Below are positions 1-10,026 of a stretch of 64,000 nucleotides of DNA, piece by piece. A program made the translations under genes and the position numbers. Numbering within the stretch: position 1 is the stretch's first letter; each line of letters starts with the position of its first letter. This DNA comes from Caballeronia sp. SEWSISQ10-4 2 (GTDB lineage Bacteria; Pseudomonadota; Gammaproteobacteria; Burkholderiales; Burkholderiaceae): positions 62,001-126,000 of the forward strand of contig NZ_JALPRJ010000006.1 of the NCBI RefSeq assembly GCF_030464885.1, given 5' to 3'. The notes under the pieces are model-generated. The model made no database searches, was not told the origin of the DNA, and saw only the letters and a list, made by a program, of their open reading frames with translations.

Positions 1-263
1 GAATGGCCACCGAGCAGATGCGATCCGCCGCTGCCCGCGCCGTATTTTTGTGCGCCTTCCGCGAGTGCTTCGCGCAGGGTTTCATGCGCAGCCAGCCCGA
101 GATAATCGTTACTTGCAAAGCCGATAATCTCGCGTCCATCCACCGTCATGTGAGCGGCGCACGCGCTGTCGGCGATACGTCGGCGACGACGCAAACCGTT
201 GCGATCGATATCGGCGAGACCTTGTTTCAATGTGTCGAAAAGAGCGGGCGATGTCTTGCTCAT
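1..263 (-). CDS. bioF: 8-amino-7-oxononanoate synthase, N-terminal part (cut by window edge)
   Basis: PLP-dependent enzyme that condenses pimeloyl-ACP (or CoA) with alanine, an early committed step of biotin synthesis. Only about 87 N-terminal residues are in the window. They contain the family signature [10 protein letters not shown] followed by [13 protein letters not shown], which makes the identification firm. The ATG overlaps the bioA stop in an ATGA arrangement, so the two genes are translationally coupled and bioA comes first. The remaining C-terminal part, with the PLP lysine, lies beyond position 1. Confidence 0.93.
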   Translation of the reverse strand, partial: MSKTSPALFDTLKQGLADIDRNGLRRRRRIADSACAAHMTVDGREIIGFASNDYLGLAAHETLREALAEGAQKYGAGSGGSHLLGGH

Positions 264-1621
264 GCGGCCTCCGCCAGCGTTGCTTCGAAGACAGTGCGTG
301 TGCGTTCGGCGAGCAAGGCGAGTTCGTCGTCGCTGAGAATGTACGGTGGCATCAGATAGACGGTCGTGCCTATCGGCCGCAACAATAGCTCATGTTTCAA
401 GGCCTTTTCGAAGAAACGCCGTGAGAACGTGCGCGCTTGAGATGGGTTTTCAATCACTGCATCGAAGGCGAAAATCGTGCCGCGTTCGCGCAGGTTTTTC
501 ACTTGGCGATGATCTTGAAGCGGACTCAACGCAGCGCGCAACACGGACGATTTACGTCGATTTTCTTCAAGCACGTTTGCGCTATCGAAGAGTTCGAGCG
601 TCGCCAAAGCCGCGCGGCACGCAAGCGGATTGCCCGTGTACGAATGCGAGTGCAGGAACCCTCGCGTCATGTCGTCATCGTAGAAAGCGGCGTAGATTTC
701 ATCGCGTGTCAGCACGATGGACAACGGCAAATACCCGCCGCTGATCCCCTTCGACAAACACAGGAAATCCGGCCAGATCGCAGCCTGTTCGCACGCGAAG
801 AACGTGCCGCTGCGGCCACAGCCGACGGCAATTTCATCGGCAATCAAATGCACGCCGTAGTCGTCGCACAGCGCTCGCAGGCCCTTTAAATACGAGGGAT
901 CGTGCATGGCCATGCCGGCGGCGCACTGCACGAGCGGCTCCACGATAACGGCGGCAAGCTGCGACGCCTTGGCGTCGAAGAGAGTCTTCATATCGGCCAG
1001 CGCGCGCTGTGCGACATCGCGCGCCGTCTCGCCTTCGCGAGCGCTGCGAGCATCCGGCGATGTCACCACGTGCGCGTGTCGAATCAGCGGATCGTAGGCG
1101 TCCTTGAACAACGCGACATCGGTTACGCCGAGCGCGCCTATCGTCTCGCCGTGATAGCTGTTGGCAAGGCACACGAACTCGCGCTTCTCCGCGCGGCCGC
1201 TGTTGCGCCAGAAGTGGAAGCTCATCTTCAACGCAATTTCAACTGCCGATGCGCCATCGGAGGCGAAGAACGCGTGGCCCAGCGTGTGCTGCGTGAGCGC
1301 GCTCAAGCGTTCGGCGAGCAGGATCGCGGGCTCGTGCGTGCACCCGGCGAGCATCGCGTGTTCGAGCGTGTCGAGCTGGTCTTTCAGCGCGGCATTGATG
1401 TGAGGATTGGCGTGGCCGAAGAGGTTGACCCACCACGAGCTGATGGCATCGAGATAACGCGCTCCATCGTGGTCATAGAGCCACGCGCCCTTGCCGCGCG
1501 CGATGGGCACGAGCGGCGTGCGCTCGTGATGTTTCATTTGCGTACACGGGTGCCATACGGCGCGTAGCGAGCGTGCAACCCATTCGTCGGTAGCAGGCTT
1601 TGGCTGGTTGTTCAGGTTCAA
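260..1621 (-). CDS. bioA: Adenosylmethionine-8-amino-7-oxononanoate aminotransferase
   Basis: Class III PLP aminotransferase (453 aa) that converts 7-keto-8-aminopelargonate to 7,8-diaminopelargonate with SAM as amino donor. Visible signatures are the N-terminal [11 protein letters not shown], the [13 protein letters not shown] substrate-site segment, the [15 protein letters not shown] loop and the PLP-lysine context [15 protein letters not shown]. The start appears to be TTG: a GGAG sits about 5 nt upstream and no ATG fits better. It is followed by bioF with a 4-nt overlap, as in bioAFDB operons. Confidence 0.95.
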   Translation of the reverse strand: MNLNNQPKPATDEWVARSLRAVWHPCTQMKHHERTPLVPIARGKGAWLYDHDGARYLDAISSWWVNLFGHANPHINAALKDQLDTLEHAMLAGCTHEPAILLAERLSALTQHTLGHAFFASDGASAVEIALKMSFHFWRNSGRAEKREFVCLANSYHGETIGALGVTDVALFKDAYDPLIRHAHVVTSPDARSAREGETARDVAQRALADMKTLFDAKASQLAAVIVEPLVQCAAGMAMHDPSYLKGLRALCDDYGVHLIADEIAVGCGRSGTFFACEQAAIWPDFLCLSKGISGGYLPLSIVLTRDEIYAAFYDDDMTRGFLHSHSYTGNPLACRAALATLELFDSANVLEENRRKSSVLRAALSPLQDHRQVKNLRERGTIFAFDAVIENPSQARTFSRRFFEKALKHELLLRPIGTTVYLMPPYILSDDELALLAERTRTVFEATLAEAA

Positions 1622-1675
1622 AACGACTCCAGGGGAGCGGCCCGTGATGCACTCAGGCGACGCTCCCGATCACAT

Positions 1676-2473
1676 TCAGGCAAGCCACGACGGCTTGCTC
1701 TTTTCCAGAAAACTGCGGACACCTTCGCGTCCTTCGTCCGAGGCACGAATCCGTGCGATACGGTCGGCGGTGTCCGAGATCAGCGTTTCATCGATCGGTT
1801 TCTCCGCCAGATCGACCACGAGTTGCTTGCACTCGCGCACGGCGTTCGGGCTATTCGCGACGATCGCGGCCGCGACAGCATCGACGGCTGCATCCAGCGC
1901 ATCCGCTGCAACCACCTGATGCACGAGGCCGATACGCAGCGCTTCGGCGGCATCGAAACGTTCGGCGGTGACGAAGTATCGATGCGATGCGCGTGCGCCT
2001 ATCGCACGAATCACATACGGCGCGATGGTCGCGGGCATCAACCCGAGCTTCGCCTCCGATAAACAAAAGTGCGCGGATTCCGTGCTGATGGCGATGTCAG
2101 CGACGGCGACAAGGCCCATGCCGCCCGCGTACGCGTCACCCTGCACCCGCGCGATCACCGGCTTTTTGCATGCGTAGATGGTGTTGAGCATGGTGGCGAG
2201 GCCGAGTGCATCGGCGCGATTTTCCGCGTCCGAATAGGCTGCCATGCGCTTCATCCAGTTGAGGTCGGCGCCGGCGCAGAACGCGGGGCCGTTCGCGGCA
2301 AGCACGATGACGCGGATGGAGGCATCGTCGGCGAGCGCGCGGAATGCCGCGGTCAATTCGACGATGGTGGCTTCATCGAAGGCGTTGCGTACGTCGGGGC
2401 GATCGAGCGTGACGCGCGCCACGTGGGCATCGACGGAGACTTTCAGGCGCTGCAGATTCATTGCATCGGTCAT
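1676..2473 (-). CDS. Enoyl-CoA hydratase/isomerase family, methylglutaconyl-CoA hydratase-like
   Basis: Crotonase-fold protein of 265 aa. The oxyanion-hole segments CAGADLNWMKRM (about 66-77) and AYAGGMGLVA (about 114-123) are both present. GADLNWMKRM together with LSEAKLGLMPATIAPYVIRAIGARA strongly resembles LiuC, the methylglutaconyl-CoA hydratase of leucine degradation. That is a family resemblance, not proof of substrate. The other liu genes (liuA, liuB, liuD) are not beside it, although a LiuR-like MerR gene lies about 8 kb away. An alternative start is Met5. Confidence 0.8.
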   Translation of the reverse strand: MTDAMNLQRLKVSVDAHVARVTLDRPDVRNAFDEATIVELTAAFRALADDASIRVIVLAANGPAFCAGADLNWMKRMAAYSDAENRADALGLATMLNTIYACKKPVIARVQGDAYAGGMGLVAVADIAISTESAHFCLSEAKLGLMPATIAPYVIRAIGARASHRYFVTAERFDAAEALRIGLVHQVVAADALDAAVDAVAAAIVANSPNAVRECKQLVVDLAEKPIDETLISDTADRIARIRASDEGREGVRSFLEKSKPSWLA

Positions 2474-2671
2474 GGGGTTTCGCGATGTGCGCGACTCGGT
2501 GTTTCGCTGAGCACCAATTATCTCTAAATTCGCTGCGAGATTCGATTTTGAGCACCTGGATCGAGGCGCGAGGACCGGAATGCATAAAGCCGATCAACCG
2601 TTACCGTGGCTAACTTCGCGCATAACGCTTGCTAATTGCACGCTAACGGAGGCTTCTTGGCGGCGAAATGC

Positions 2672-2703
2672 AAAACGCCGGCATTGGCGGGCCGGCGTTT
2701 TTT
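2672..2703. terminator. Bidirectional rho-independent terminator
   Basis: An 11-bp stem (2672-2682 with 2691-2701) and 8-nt loop are followed by a T-run on the plus strand and flanked by A residues that give a T-run on the minus strand. It lies just after the stop of the alpha/beta hydrolase and most likely ends that minus-strand transcript. Confidence 0.85.
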
Positions 2704-2721
2704 ATCGAAGACCAGCAGGAT

Positions 2722-3963
2722 CTATCGCGATGCAGTCTGCGTCTGGCTAACGTTGCGATCATTCCAGACCACCGCGTTATTGACGGCATACAGCCTGCAA
2801 GGATCGCTGCTCTGCTTCTGACAGCCCGATAACGCCACCGAGATCGGGTCGTCGCCCCCTTCCGCCCACGACCACGCACCCGAATCCGACACCGCAAACG
2901 CACGGCTCGAATACTGGTGCAGGAAGTTTTGGTAACCCTCGCGGCCCCTTTCGTCGAGGAAAGGCACCGCAGTCACCGCATCCACGCTGGCATAACCCGT
3001 CGGCGTGGGCGCTACCGGCACTGAAACCTGATATTGCCGATCCGTCGGCATGCCGATATCGGCCAGGAACGTCTTCACACGCGGCCACCAGATCGCCACG
3101 CCATCGCGATCCCCAACCAGCCGATGCGCATCGTTCTTATACGCGCCGAAGTTGATCATGTCGGCCTTCGCGCCGTGCGCGCTGTACGACGTGAACATTT
3201 CGTCGGGAAGGTTGCCCTGCCAGACGGAGTCGTTGCTGCCGTACATCCACAGCGACGGCAATTTCACATGCTCGCCGTATTCGCCGAATGCGCTCGTCAG
3301 GTTTTTCTGCCAGCCGGGACATTCGTCCTGACGCAGGCCGCCGGAGAAATTGATCAGGCCACGTACGCCCTTGGCCTCCTGCACGTCGCGAGCGCCGTAC
3401 GCCATCGTGACAAGGCCACCGTGCGAAGCGCCCGCCACGACCACATGCCCGGTGTCGACGAACGGTTGTTTCTCCATGTAAGCCACCGTGGCCGCCACGT
3501 CGTGCGCCTGCGCAAAACCGTTGGCTTCGACGTTGCAACCGTTACCGGCGTACTCGCCGCCCGATTCCGCAAAGCCGCGGCGATTCGGCACGACGACCAC
3601 ATAACCGTGACGCACGAACTCGCGGGCAAACGCGAGCGGACGCGCGCGCGGCTGGTCATGCGCGTTGCCGGGGAGCTTGCCGTGATTGAAGACGATCATC
3701 GGGAACGGACCCGCGCCGTCAGGTTTGAAGATCGTGGTTTCGAGCGAGACGTCGCCAGAGGGGATTTCGATGACGGACTCGTTGAGGCTCGCCTCGACGA
3801 CGGGAAGCGAGGGATCGACCACCGGCTGCACCGTGCCGAAGGCAGGCGCATCGAGCTTCGCGTACTGTTGAGCACCCGGGAACGGCTCTGCAAGCGCCGA
3901 GGCGCACACCGCCGCGAGCGCACACACCATTACACAACCTGACAACACTTGCCGAAATCCCAT
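2722..3963 (-). CDS. Secreted alpha/beta hydrolase (dienelactone hydrolase/prolyl oligopeptidase-like)
   Basis: Exported serine hydrolase of unknown substrate, 413 aa from the chosen start. I chose the ATG at 3963 because a GGTGGAG lies 8-9 nt upstream and it opens directly into a signal peptide (MGFRQVLSGCVMVCALAAV ending ALA); an upstream in-frame start at 4029 would bury that signal. The nucleophile elbow GASHGG lies in VVVAGASHGGLVTMAYG. The oxyanion region is IVFNHGKLPGN, and a C-terminal NDAHRL supplies a plausible His. It is monocistronic with a terminator behind it. Export points to hydrolysis of an external ester or peptide. Confidence 0.75.
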   Translation of the reverse strand: MGFRQVLSGCVMVCALAAVCASALAEPFPGAQQYAKLDAPAFGTVQPVVDPSLPVVEASLNESVIEIPSGDVSLETTIFKPDGAGPFPMIVFNHGKLPGNAHDQPRARPLAFAREFVRHGYVVVVPNRRGFAESGGEYAGNGCNVEANGFAQAHDVAATVAYMEKQPFVDTGHVVVAGASHGGLVTMAYGARDVQEAKGVRGLINFSGGLRQDECPGWQKNLTSAFGEYGEHVKLPSLWMYGSNDSVWQGNLPDEMFTSYSAHGAKADMINFGAYKNDAHRLVGDRDGVAIWWPRVKTFLADIGMPTDRQYQVSVPVAPTPTGYASVDAVTAVPFLDERGREGYQNFLHQYSSRAFAVSDSGAWSWAEGGDDPISVALSGCQKQSSDPCRLYAVNNAVVWNDRNVSQTQTASR

Positions 3964-4325
3964 CCCCGAAACTCCACCCGCTTCTCGACCCGGCTGATTT
4001 GAAAAAAGCGCGAGCCAGCTTATCGTCACGATCCATCGATCCGCGCGTTCGTACCTTTGGGTCAGTATCGCTTGGCGGATCGTGAAGTCATGCCCCGATT
4101 AGGCACGACAATGGGCTTCAATACGCAACACCGGCGCTGGCAGATATTTAGCTTATGAAACAAAGGCTTAATATCATTCGCCAGCGACTGGCGAAAAGCT
4201 AGAGTACCCGGACAAAAAGAACTGGCGCAATTAGAAAGTACCCGTGAGGCACACTAATTTCTGGCGAAAGGAGACGTTAAGGAAATTATTGCCGTCGATA
4301 CAGCGAGATGCGTCGCTGCAACGTT
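3964..4325. other. Intergenic region with a small inverted repeat
   Basis: A non-coding, locally AT-rich stretch between the hydrolase start and the end of the YchJ gene. It should hold the hydrolase promoter on the minus strand. A perfect 8-bp inverted repeat (ttcgccag, 3-nt spacer, ctggcgaa) lies at 4177-4195, and related tggcg words recur at about 4233 and 4263. I see no convincing gene on either strand. Confidence 0.5.
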
Positions 4326-4754
4326 TCAATCGCGAAGATCACCGTCGATATAACGCCATCGGCCGGCGGCATCGCGTTCGAACCGGCTTGTCTCATGCAG
4401 CCGGACCGCGCGGCCGCCGCGCTTGTATCGTGCGACGAATTCGACCTCGGCGTGATCGGCGTCTACTGGCGTGTGACGTTTTATCTGCAAGCCGAGCCAG
4501 CGGGTGGCGAGATCGGCGGAGTTTTCCAGATCGCGAGGGCAGGTGCGCTCGGCCCAGGTCGCGCGCAAGTACGCCGTGTTACCGAGCACGTAGGCGGTGT
4601 AGCGCGAGCGCATCAGTTCCATGGCGTTGCTTGCTGCCGCAGTTCCTTCTATGAAACGCCCGCAACAATCCGCGTAGTCAGGCAGGCGCTTAACGTGAGC
4701 GTCGCCCGATCCCGGCGACGCCCCGCCGCACGGGCATGGCGCGACTTGCTTCAT
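4326..4754 (-). CDS. YchJ/UPF0225 family protein with SEC-C type Cys motif
   Basis: Small protein (142 aa) with an N-terminal SEC-C-like metal-binding motif CPCGG...YADCCGRFI and a YchJ body (AMELMRSRYTAYVLG, LRATW, GLQI, EVEFVARYK). Function is unknown; SEC-C motifs usually bind zinc. The ATG at 4754 overlaps the stop of the upstream GST gene (ATGA), which fixes the start and shows translational coupling. It is the last gene of the aceK-can-thiolase-SDR-GST operon. Confidence 0.85.
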   Translation of the reverse strand: MKQVAPCPCGGASPGSGDAHVKRLPDYADCCGRFIEGTAAASNAMELMRSRYTAYVLGNTAYLRATWAERTCPRDLENSADLATRWLGLQIKRHTPVDADHAEVEFVARYKRGGRAVRLHETSRFERDAAGRWRYIDGDLRD

Positions 4755-5359
4755 GCGTCCACGCCCGGCATTTCGATGTGGCGCGGCTGCGCTTTCACGC
4801 GCGCAAGCCACGCGCGAATGGCGGGATATCGCCCGAGGTCGAGGTTGGCTTCATCGGCGACATGGGTGTACGCGTACAACGCAATGTCCGCGATGGTGTA
4901 TTGCTCATCGACGAAATACGTGCGCGTCGCGAGATGCGTTTCCATCACGTCGAGCGCGCGATACGAACCGGCGGTTTTCTCGGGCAGCCGGGGATCGTCG
5001 GGATGTTTAACGAACTGAAGAATGAAGCGCGCAACCGCGATGTTGGGCTCGTGGCTGTATTGCTCGAAGAACATCCATTGCAGGACGCGCGCCCGGGAAA
5101 GACGGTCCGTGGGCAGCAATGGCGTGCCTTCGGCGAGGTAATACAAGATCGCATCCGATTCGAACAGGCACGTGTGCTCATCGATCTGCAGTACCGGCAC
5201 CTTGCCGTTCGGATTCAACTGACGAAACGCATCGGTGCGCGTGGCGCCGTTCATCATGTCGACTTCATGCCAGACGTACGGCCGGCTCAGTTGTTCGAGT
5301 GCAAGCCGCACCTTGTAGCAATTCCCCGACGACGCCACGCCATGTACTTGATACGCCAC
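4751..5359 (-). CDS. Glutathione S-transferase family protein
   Basis: About 202 aa with the thioredoxin-like N-terminal domain (YQVHGVASSGNCYKVRLALEQL, NPNGKVPVLQIDEHTCLFESDAILYYLAEGT) and an all-helical C-terminal domain (YTIADIALYAYTHVADEANLDLGRYP). The NGKVPVL and ESDAI blocks are the glutathione-binding signatures. The likely start is the GTG at 5359, which has an AGGA about 6 nt upstream; a further GTG at 5392 is possible but adds residues unlike the family. Substrate unknown. Confidence 0.85.
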   Translation of the reverse strand: MAYQVHGVASSGNCYKVRLALEQLSRPYVWHEVDMMNGATRTDAFRQLNPNGKVPVLQIDEHTCLFESDAILYYLAEGTPLLPTDRLSRARVLQWMFFEQYSHEPNIAVARFILQFVKHPDDPRLPEKTAGSYRALDVMETHLATRTYFVDEQYTIADIALYAYTHVADEANLDLGRYPAIRAWLARVKAQPRHIEMPGVDA

Positions 5360-5410
5360 TTCATGTCCTCGCTTGATTGTTGAAACGTCCACTTGGAAAA
5401 ACGCATCCGC

Positions 5411-6088
5411 TCACCACGCGAGCGGCGTGCCGTCGTATTGCACGAACGAGCCGTTGAATTTCTTGGGGTTCGCTACCGCCGCAGCAATCACCGCGCGCAT
5501 GCCGGTAATGCTGTGCGCCGGATCGATTGCCGCCGACGACCCGCCCATTCCGGTGCGCACCCATCCCGGATGCAACGCGATGCAAGTCGAGCCGCGCGCT
5601 TCGAGCGACGTCGCCTTCAACGCCGCATTTACCGCGGCCTTGCTCGCGCGATACAGCCAACCCGCAGTCCCGTTCATCTCCGCGATACCGCCCATCTTGC
5701 TCGATAGCACCGCGAGCACGCCATGGGCGGCGTCGGTGAGCGGCAAGAGGATTGGCATCAGTTGCATCGGGCCGCGGACGTTGGTGTGCATGACCTGATC
5801 GAAATCCTCCGGCAGGATTGTTTCCACATGTTCCGTCCGCGGACCATAAACGCCCGACACGATAATCGCGATATCCAGCTTCTCGCCGTCGAGTTGCCAG
5901 CCGAGCGCGGCGATCTGCTCGGGTTGTGTCGTGTCGAGCGAGAAGGTTTTTGCGCCCATGGCGCCAAGCGCTTCCAGCGACGCTGCGTCGCGCGCGGTGG
6001 CGAGCACGCGCCAGCCATCGCGACAATACCCTCGCGCGAATTCGTGGCCGAGTCCGCGCGAGGCGCCCACGATCAATACGGTTTTCAT
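5411..6088 (-). CDS. SDR family oxidoreductase
   Basis: Classical short-chain dehydrogenase of 225 aa. The cofactor motif GASRGLG is at residues 8-14, the catalytic Ser is near 129-130 (VLSSK) and the catalytic Tyr146/Lys150 are in YRASK. The length and lack of a membrane anchor suggest a soluble NAD(P)H enzyme; substrate unknown. An SD (GGGAG) sits properly before the ATG, and the gap to the thiolase stop is 22 nt, so it belongs to the aceK-can operon. Confidence 0.85.
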   Translation of the reverse strand: MKTVLIVGASRGLGHEFARGYCRDGWRVLATARDAASLEALGAMGAKTFSLDTTQPEQIAALGWQLDGEKLDIAIIVSGVYGPRTEHVETILPEDFDQVMHTNVRGPMQLMPILLPLTDAAHGVLAVLSSKMGGIAEMNGTAGWLYRASKAAVNAALKATSLEARGSTCIALHPGWVRTGMGGSSAAIDPAHSITGMRAVIAAAVANPKKFNGSFVQYDGTPLAW

Positions 6089-6110
6089 ATCGTTCTCCCG
6101 ACCTCGACGT

Positions 6111-7304
6111 CTAAATCAGTTCGATACCCATCGCCGTCGCTTCCCCGCCGCCGATGCACAAGCTCGCCACGCCGCGCTTCAAGCCACGCTGGCGAAGTGC
6201 GCCGATCAGCGTAACGAGAATCCGCGCGCCCGATGCGCCAATCGGGTGGCCGAGCGCGCAGGCGCCGCCGTTGACGTTGACCTTGTCGTGGGGCAAGTCG
6301 TGTTCCCGCATGGCGGCCATTGCAACGACAGCGAACGCTTCGTTGATCTCGAACAGATCGACTTCGCTCGCGCGCCAGCCGTTTTTCTCGAACAGCTTGC
6401 GGATCGCGCCGACGGGCGCTGTCGTGAACAACGCCGGTTCCTGCGCGAACGTGCTGTGTCCGACCACGCGCGCCAACGGTGTCACGCCGAGCCGCTTTGC
6501 AGTGGATGCCCGCATCATCACGAGTGCGGCAGCGCCATCGGATATGGAAGATGCGTTCGCCGCCGTTACCGTGCCGTCTTTCGCAAACGCGGGCTTGAGC
6601 GTCGAAATCTTGTCGATGTTCGCCTTGAACGGCTGCTCGTCGTGATCGATAACGGTATCGCCCTTGCGTCCCGCCACCGTCACCGGCGCGATTTCCCAGT
6701 CGAACGAGCCGTCTTCATTGGCCCGTTTCGCGCGCGTCAGCGACTCCACGGCAAACGCGTCCTGCGCTTCCCGCGAGAACTTGTACGACCCCGCGCATTG
6801 CTCCGCGAACGCGCCCATCAGGCGGCCTTTTTCATACGCGTCTTCGAGGCCATCGAGGAACATGTGATCGAGCACCTGGCCGTGGCCCATGCGCATGCCG
6901 CCACGCGCTTTCGGCAACAGATACGGCGCATTGGTCATGCTTTCCATTCCGCCCGCGACAATCACGTCAGCCGAACCGGCCAGCAGCATGTCGTGAGCGA
7001 ACATCGCGGCGCGCATACCGGAGCCGCACATCTTGTTGACCGTGGTGCTGCCGGTGGACAACGGCAGGCCCGCGCCGAGCGCGGCTTGTCGTGCAGGCGC
7101 CTGACCAAGTCCGGCAGGCAGCACGCAACCCATCACCGCTTCTTCGATCTGCCCGGGTTTAAGCTCTGCACGTTCGACGGCGGCGCGGATCGCGACCGCG
7201 CCGAGTTGCGGCGCCGTCACGCTGGCGAAATCGCCTTGAAAAGCGGCCATCGGTGTACGCGCAGCCGATACGATCACCACGGGATCATCTGCAAAATCAG
7301 TCAT
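6111..7304 (-). CDS. Acetyl-CoA C-acetyltransferase (thiolase II family)
   Basis: Biosynthetic-type thiolase of 397 aa. The acyl-accepting Cys93 is in NKMCGSGMRA, the GGMESMTNAPYLL block follows, then NEAFAVVAM, the GHPIGASGARI His block and the terminal CIGGGEATAMGIEL Cys loop. It makes or cleaves acetoacetyl-CoA (or related 3-ketoacyl-CoA), which could serve leucine catabolism or polyhydroxybutyrate supply. Its ATG lies within the last 8 nt of the carbonic anhydrase gene, with an AAGGAG inside that gene, so translation is coupled. A specific symbol (phaA, atoB) cannot be chosen from sequence alone. Confidence 0.92.
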   Translation of the reverse strand: MTDFADDPVVIVSAARTPMAAFQGDFASVTAPQLGAVAIRAAVERAELKPGQIEEAVMGCVLPAGLGQAPARQAALGAGLPLSTGSTTVNKMCGSGMRAAMFAHDMLLAGSADVIVAGGMESMTNAPYLLPKARGGMRMGHGQVLDHMFLDGLEDAYEKGRLMGAFAEQCAGSYKFSREAQDAFAVESLTRAKRANEDGSFDWEIAPVTVAGRKGDTVIDHDEQPFKANIDKISTLKPAFAKDGTVTAANASSISDGAAALVMMRASTAKRLGVTPLARVVGHSTFAQEPALFTTAPVGAIRKLFEKNGWRASEVDLFEINEAFAVVAMAAMREHDLPHDKVNVNGGACALGHPIGASGARILVTLIGALRQRGLKRGVASLCIGGGEATAMGIELI

Positions 7305-8082
7305 GTTTCAACTCCTTGATCACACCTTCCACGATAGCGGGAACATCGCCCAGACGCGCTGCATCGCCGGCGAGCACGTCGTTCTCCGAGGAATGGGCAC
7401 CACCGCGCGCCAGCGCCGCGATGCATCGTTGGTAAGCAGGTTCGACTTGGTCGGCATCGCTGATCATCATGCCCATGTTGCGTACCCGGCCGTCGTGCAC
7501 GCCGTAGGTCCAGCCATGCACGGTGATCTCCTGGCCACGCGCCCAGGCATCTTTCAGGATGGTCGTATGGCACACGTTCACCGTCTGTTCGATGGTGTTC
7601 AGTTCCACCAGCCGACGATTGCGCGCCACGCCCATCGGCCATTCATCGAGTAGCGCGGAGTGCTTGTCGCGCACGTCTTCCACGTGACGCAGCCAGTTAT
7701 CGGCGAGGCCTACGCGCCGGCCCACGAGCGCCGCGCCCACGCCGGAACAGCCGTAGTGCCCGACCACCATGATGTGCTTCACCTTCAGCAAGTCGACGGC
7801 GAACTGGATCACGGACAGGCAGTTGAGGTCCGAGTGAACGACCACGTTCGCAATGTTCCTGTGCACAAACACCTCGCCCGGCGGCAAACCGATGATCTGG
7901 TTCGCCGGCACGCGCGAGTCGGAGCAGCCGATCCACAGATACTCAGGCGCTTGCTGATGCGCGAGGCGGGAGAAATATTCGGCGTCCTCCGCGAGCTTGC
8001 GCTCGACCCACGCGAGGTTGTTGTCGAACAGGTGCGAGAGCGGATTGTTGTCGGGGCTTTCAGGGTTGTCGATGTTGGGCAT
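7297..8082 (-). CDS. can: Beta-class carbonic anhydrase
   Basis: 261 aa. The zinc ligands Cys53, Asp55 (IGCSDSRVPAN), His109 and Cys112 (VGHYGCSGVG) are all present. The enzyme interconverts CO2 and bicarbonate in the cytoplasm and supplies bicarbonate to biotin-dependent carboxylases. It sits 21 nt downstream of aceK and overlaps the thiolase start by 8 nt. The E. coli name can is used for the orthologous family. Confidence 0.93.
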   Translation of the reverse strand: MPNIDNPESPDNNPLSHLFDNNLAWVERKLAEDAEYFSRLAHQQAPEYLWIGCSDSRVPANQIIGLPPGEVFVHRNIANVVVHSDLNCLSVIQFAVDLLKVKHIMVVGHYGCSGVGAALVGRRVGLADNWLRHVEDVRDKHSALLDEWPMGVARNRRLVELNTIEQTVNVCHTTILKDAWARGQEITVHGWTYGVHDGRVRNMGMMISDADQVEPAYQRCIAALARGGAHSSENDVLAGDAARLGDVPAIVEGVIKELKHD

Positions 8083-8103
8083 GGCATTCAGTGCGGATAG
8101 GTT

Positions 8104-9903
8104 TTATGCGGCGCGCGCTGCGAGTGCGCCGTCCAGAAAACGCTCGGGATAACGAACGCAAAAACGGATGCTGCGTTCGTACGGGAAGAAGTCGGCGAGC
8201 TCGCCGTTGAGGATCTGTTCCTTGTACTTTTGCCAGAGAGCGGGATCGAAGAAATCGGCGTGATGTTTCATGAACACGTCGCGCACGCGCGGGTCGCCGA
8301 GCAGGAAGGTGTTGTAGGTTTCGGGGAAGATGTCGTGTGGGCCGATGGCGTACCATGGCTCGCCCGACATCTCCTCCTCCTCGGTGCGCGCTTGCGGCAC
8401 TTTGCGCACGTTGCAATCGGTCAGGTATTCGATCTCGTCGTAGTCGTAGAACACCACGCGGCCGTGGCGCGTGACGCCGAAATTTTTGTACAGCATGTCG
8501 CCGGGAAAGATATTCGCCTGGATCAGTTCCTTGATCGCATCGCCATATTCCTTGATGCCGTGCTCGATCTCCGGCAGCGTGCCGTTCTGCAGATACAGGT
8601 TCAGCGGCGTCATGCGGCGCTCGATGTACAGATGCCTGATCACGAGGTTATCGCCTTCGTATTCGATCATCGAAGGGACCTCTTTTGTCAGCTCTTTTAG
8701 TAGCGCATCGTCGAGACGGGACAGCGGCAACGCGACGCTCGAATACTCGAGCGTGTCGGCCATGCGCCCAAGACGATCATGGCGTTTGACTAGCTGATAC
8801 TTGTCCTGGATCTTCTTGCGCGTGGTTTCCTTCGGCGGCGGGAAGTTGTCCTTGATGAGCTTGAACACGTACGGAAACGACGGCAGCGTGAACACCAGCA
8901 TTACCATTCCCTTGATGCCGGGCGCGATGGCGAACTTATCGCTGGAATGTGAGAGGTGATGCAGCAAGTCGCGATAAAACAGGTTCTTGCCCTGCTTCTG
9001 TAATCCCACCGATGTATAAATCTCCGCCTTCGGTTTGCCCGGCATGATGGTGCGCAGGAACTGTACATACGCCGACGGCACTTCCATATCCACGAGGAAG
9101 TATGAATGCGAGAAGCTGAAGATGATCAGCACTTGTTCGCGCTGCAGTAGGACCGTATCGAGTGCAAGCAGGCAGGGTGACGCATGACGCACGGGCACGA
9201 CGAAAGGTATTACCAGATCGGCGTTGATAATCCGGCCCACTATATACGCCGCCTTGTTGCGAAAGAACAGCGACGACAGCACGTGAATCTGGAAATTCGG
9301 CGCGGCCTTGAACTCGCCGAAGGCTTCAGTGATGGCTCGCATTACGCATTGAACATCGCGTGGCAGATCTTCGAACGGAGGTTCGAGCTGGAAGTTCGTC
9401 ACGATCCGTTCGAGCGTCGCGGCGAGGCCATCCTTACCCGGGTAATACGCGCGATACGTCGGCTTGGCCGCGGGTTCGTCGTTCTCGATGTACTCCGTCG
9501 AAATAGCCGGCCGCACGAAAATGAAGTCGTTGTTGAAGTACGAGCGATGCAGGATCTTGCAGCACACGGAGTTGAAAAACGTCTCCGCGCACTCGGGTTG
9601 CCGATGCGCCGTCAGCAAGCCGATGTAATGCAGCTTGATCTGCTGCCAGATTTCATCGTCTATGTTCTCGGCATCGTACTCGTCCTCCAGACGCGTCACG
9701 CACTCCTCCACGCGATCGTCGTACGACGTGATGCGTTCCCGCGCAAGCCGCTGCAACGCGTGCCAGTCGCCAGCTTCGAAAAGCCCCTTCGCCGCGATGG
9801 CTGCATCGCGAAACACGCGATAGTGACGGTCGAAGCCTTCGAGCAGCGTTTCCGCGACATCGAAGCCAATCTGCGACGACAGCAACTTGGGAAAGTGATT
9901 CAT
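8104..9903 (-). CDS. aceK: Isocitrate dehydrogenase kinase/phosphatase
   Basis: 599 aa, full length for AceK, the bifunctional enzyme that phosphorylates and dephosphorylates isocitrate dehydrogenase to direct flux into the glyoxylate bypass. Typical blocks include the regulatory N-terminal half and the kinase part with [34 protein letters not shown], and [21 protein letters not shown] near the catalytic/metal region. It appears to be the first gene of the six-gene minus-strand operon. The usual partners aceA and aceB are not in the window. Confidence 0.97.
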   Translation of the reverse strand: MNHFPKLLSSQIGFDVAETLLEGFDRHYRVFRDAAIAAKGLFEAGDWHALQRLARERITSYDDRVEECVTRLEDEYDAENIDDEIWQQIKLHYIGLLTAHRQPECAETFFNSVCCKILHRSYFNNDFIFVRPAISTEYIENDEPAAKPTYRAYYPGKDGLAATLERIVTNFQLEPPFEDLPRDVQCVMRAITEAFGEFKAAPNFQIHVLSSLFFRNKAAYIVGRIINADLVIPFVVPVRHASPCLLALDTVLLQREQVLIIFSFSHSYFLVDMEVPSAYVQFLRTIMPGKPKAEIYTSVGLQKQGKNLFYRDLLHHLSHSSDKFAIAPGIKGMVMLVFTLPSFPYVFKLIKDNFPPPKETTRKKIQDKYQLVKRHDRLGRMADTLEYSSVALPLSRLDDALLKELTKEVPSMIEYEGDNLVIRHLYIERRMTPLNLYLQNGTLPEIEHGIKEYGDAIKELIQANIFPGDMLYKNFGVTRHGRVVFYDYDEIEYLTDCNVRKVPQARTEEEEMSGEPWYAIGPHDIFPETYNTFLLGDPRVRDVFMKHHADFFDPALWQKYKEQILNGELADFFPYERSIRFCVRYPERFLDGALAARAA

Positions 9904-10026
9904 ATCGACCCTGCACTTCGTGTGGTGTCGTGTGAGGTTAGGGCTTCAGACCCGGCCGATATTGTATCGCCGGACGTTTTCGGTTCGTGGGCAGCGCCCG
10001 TTCTGCACGCCGCGAGCTTTGCGAAC

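Noticed and set aside
5931-7319. Plus-strand frame of 462 aa opposite the SDR and thiolase genes
   Set aside because: Arg/His-rich antisense frame without domains; thiolase on the minus strand is unambiguous.
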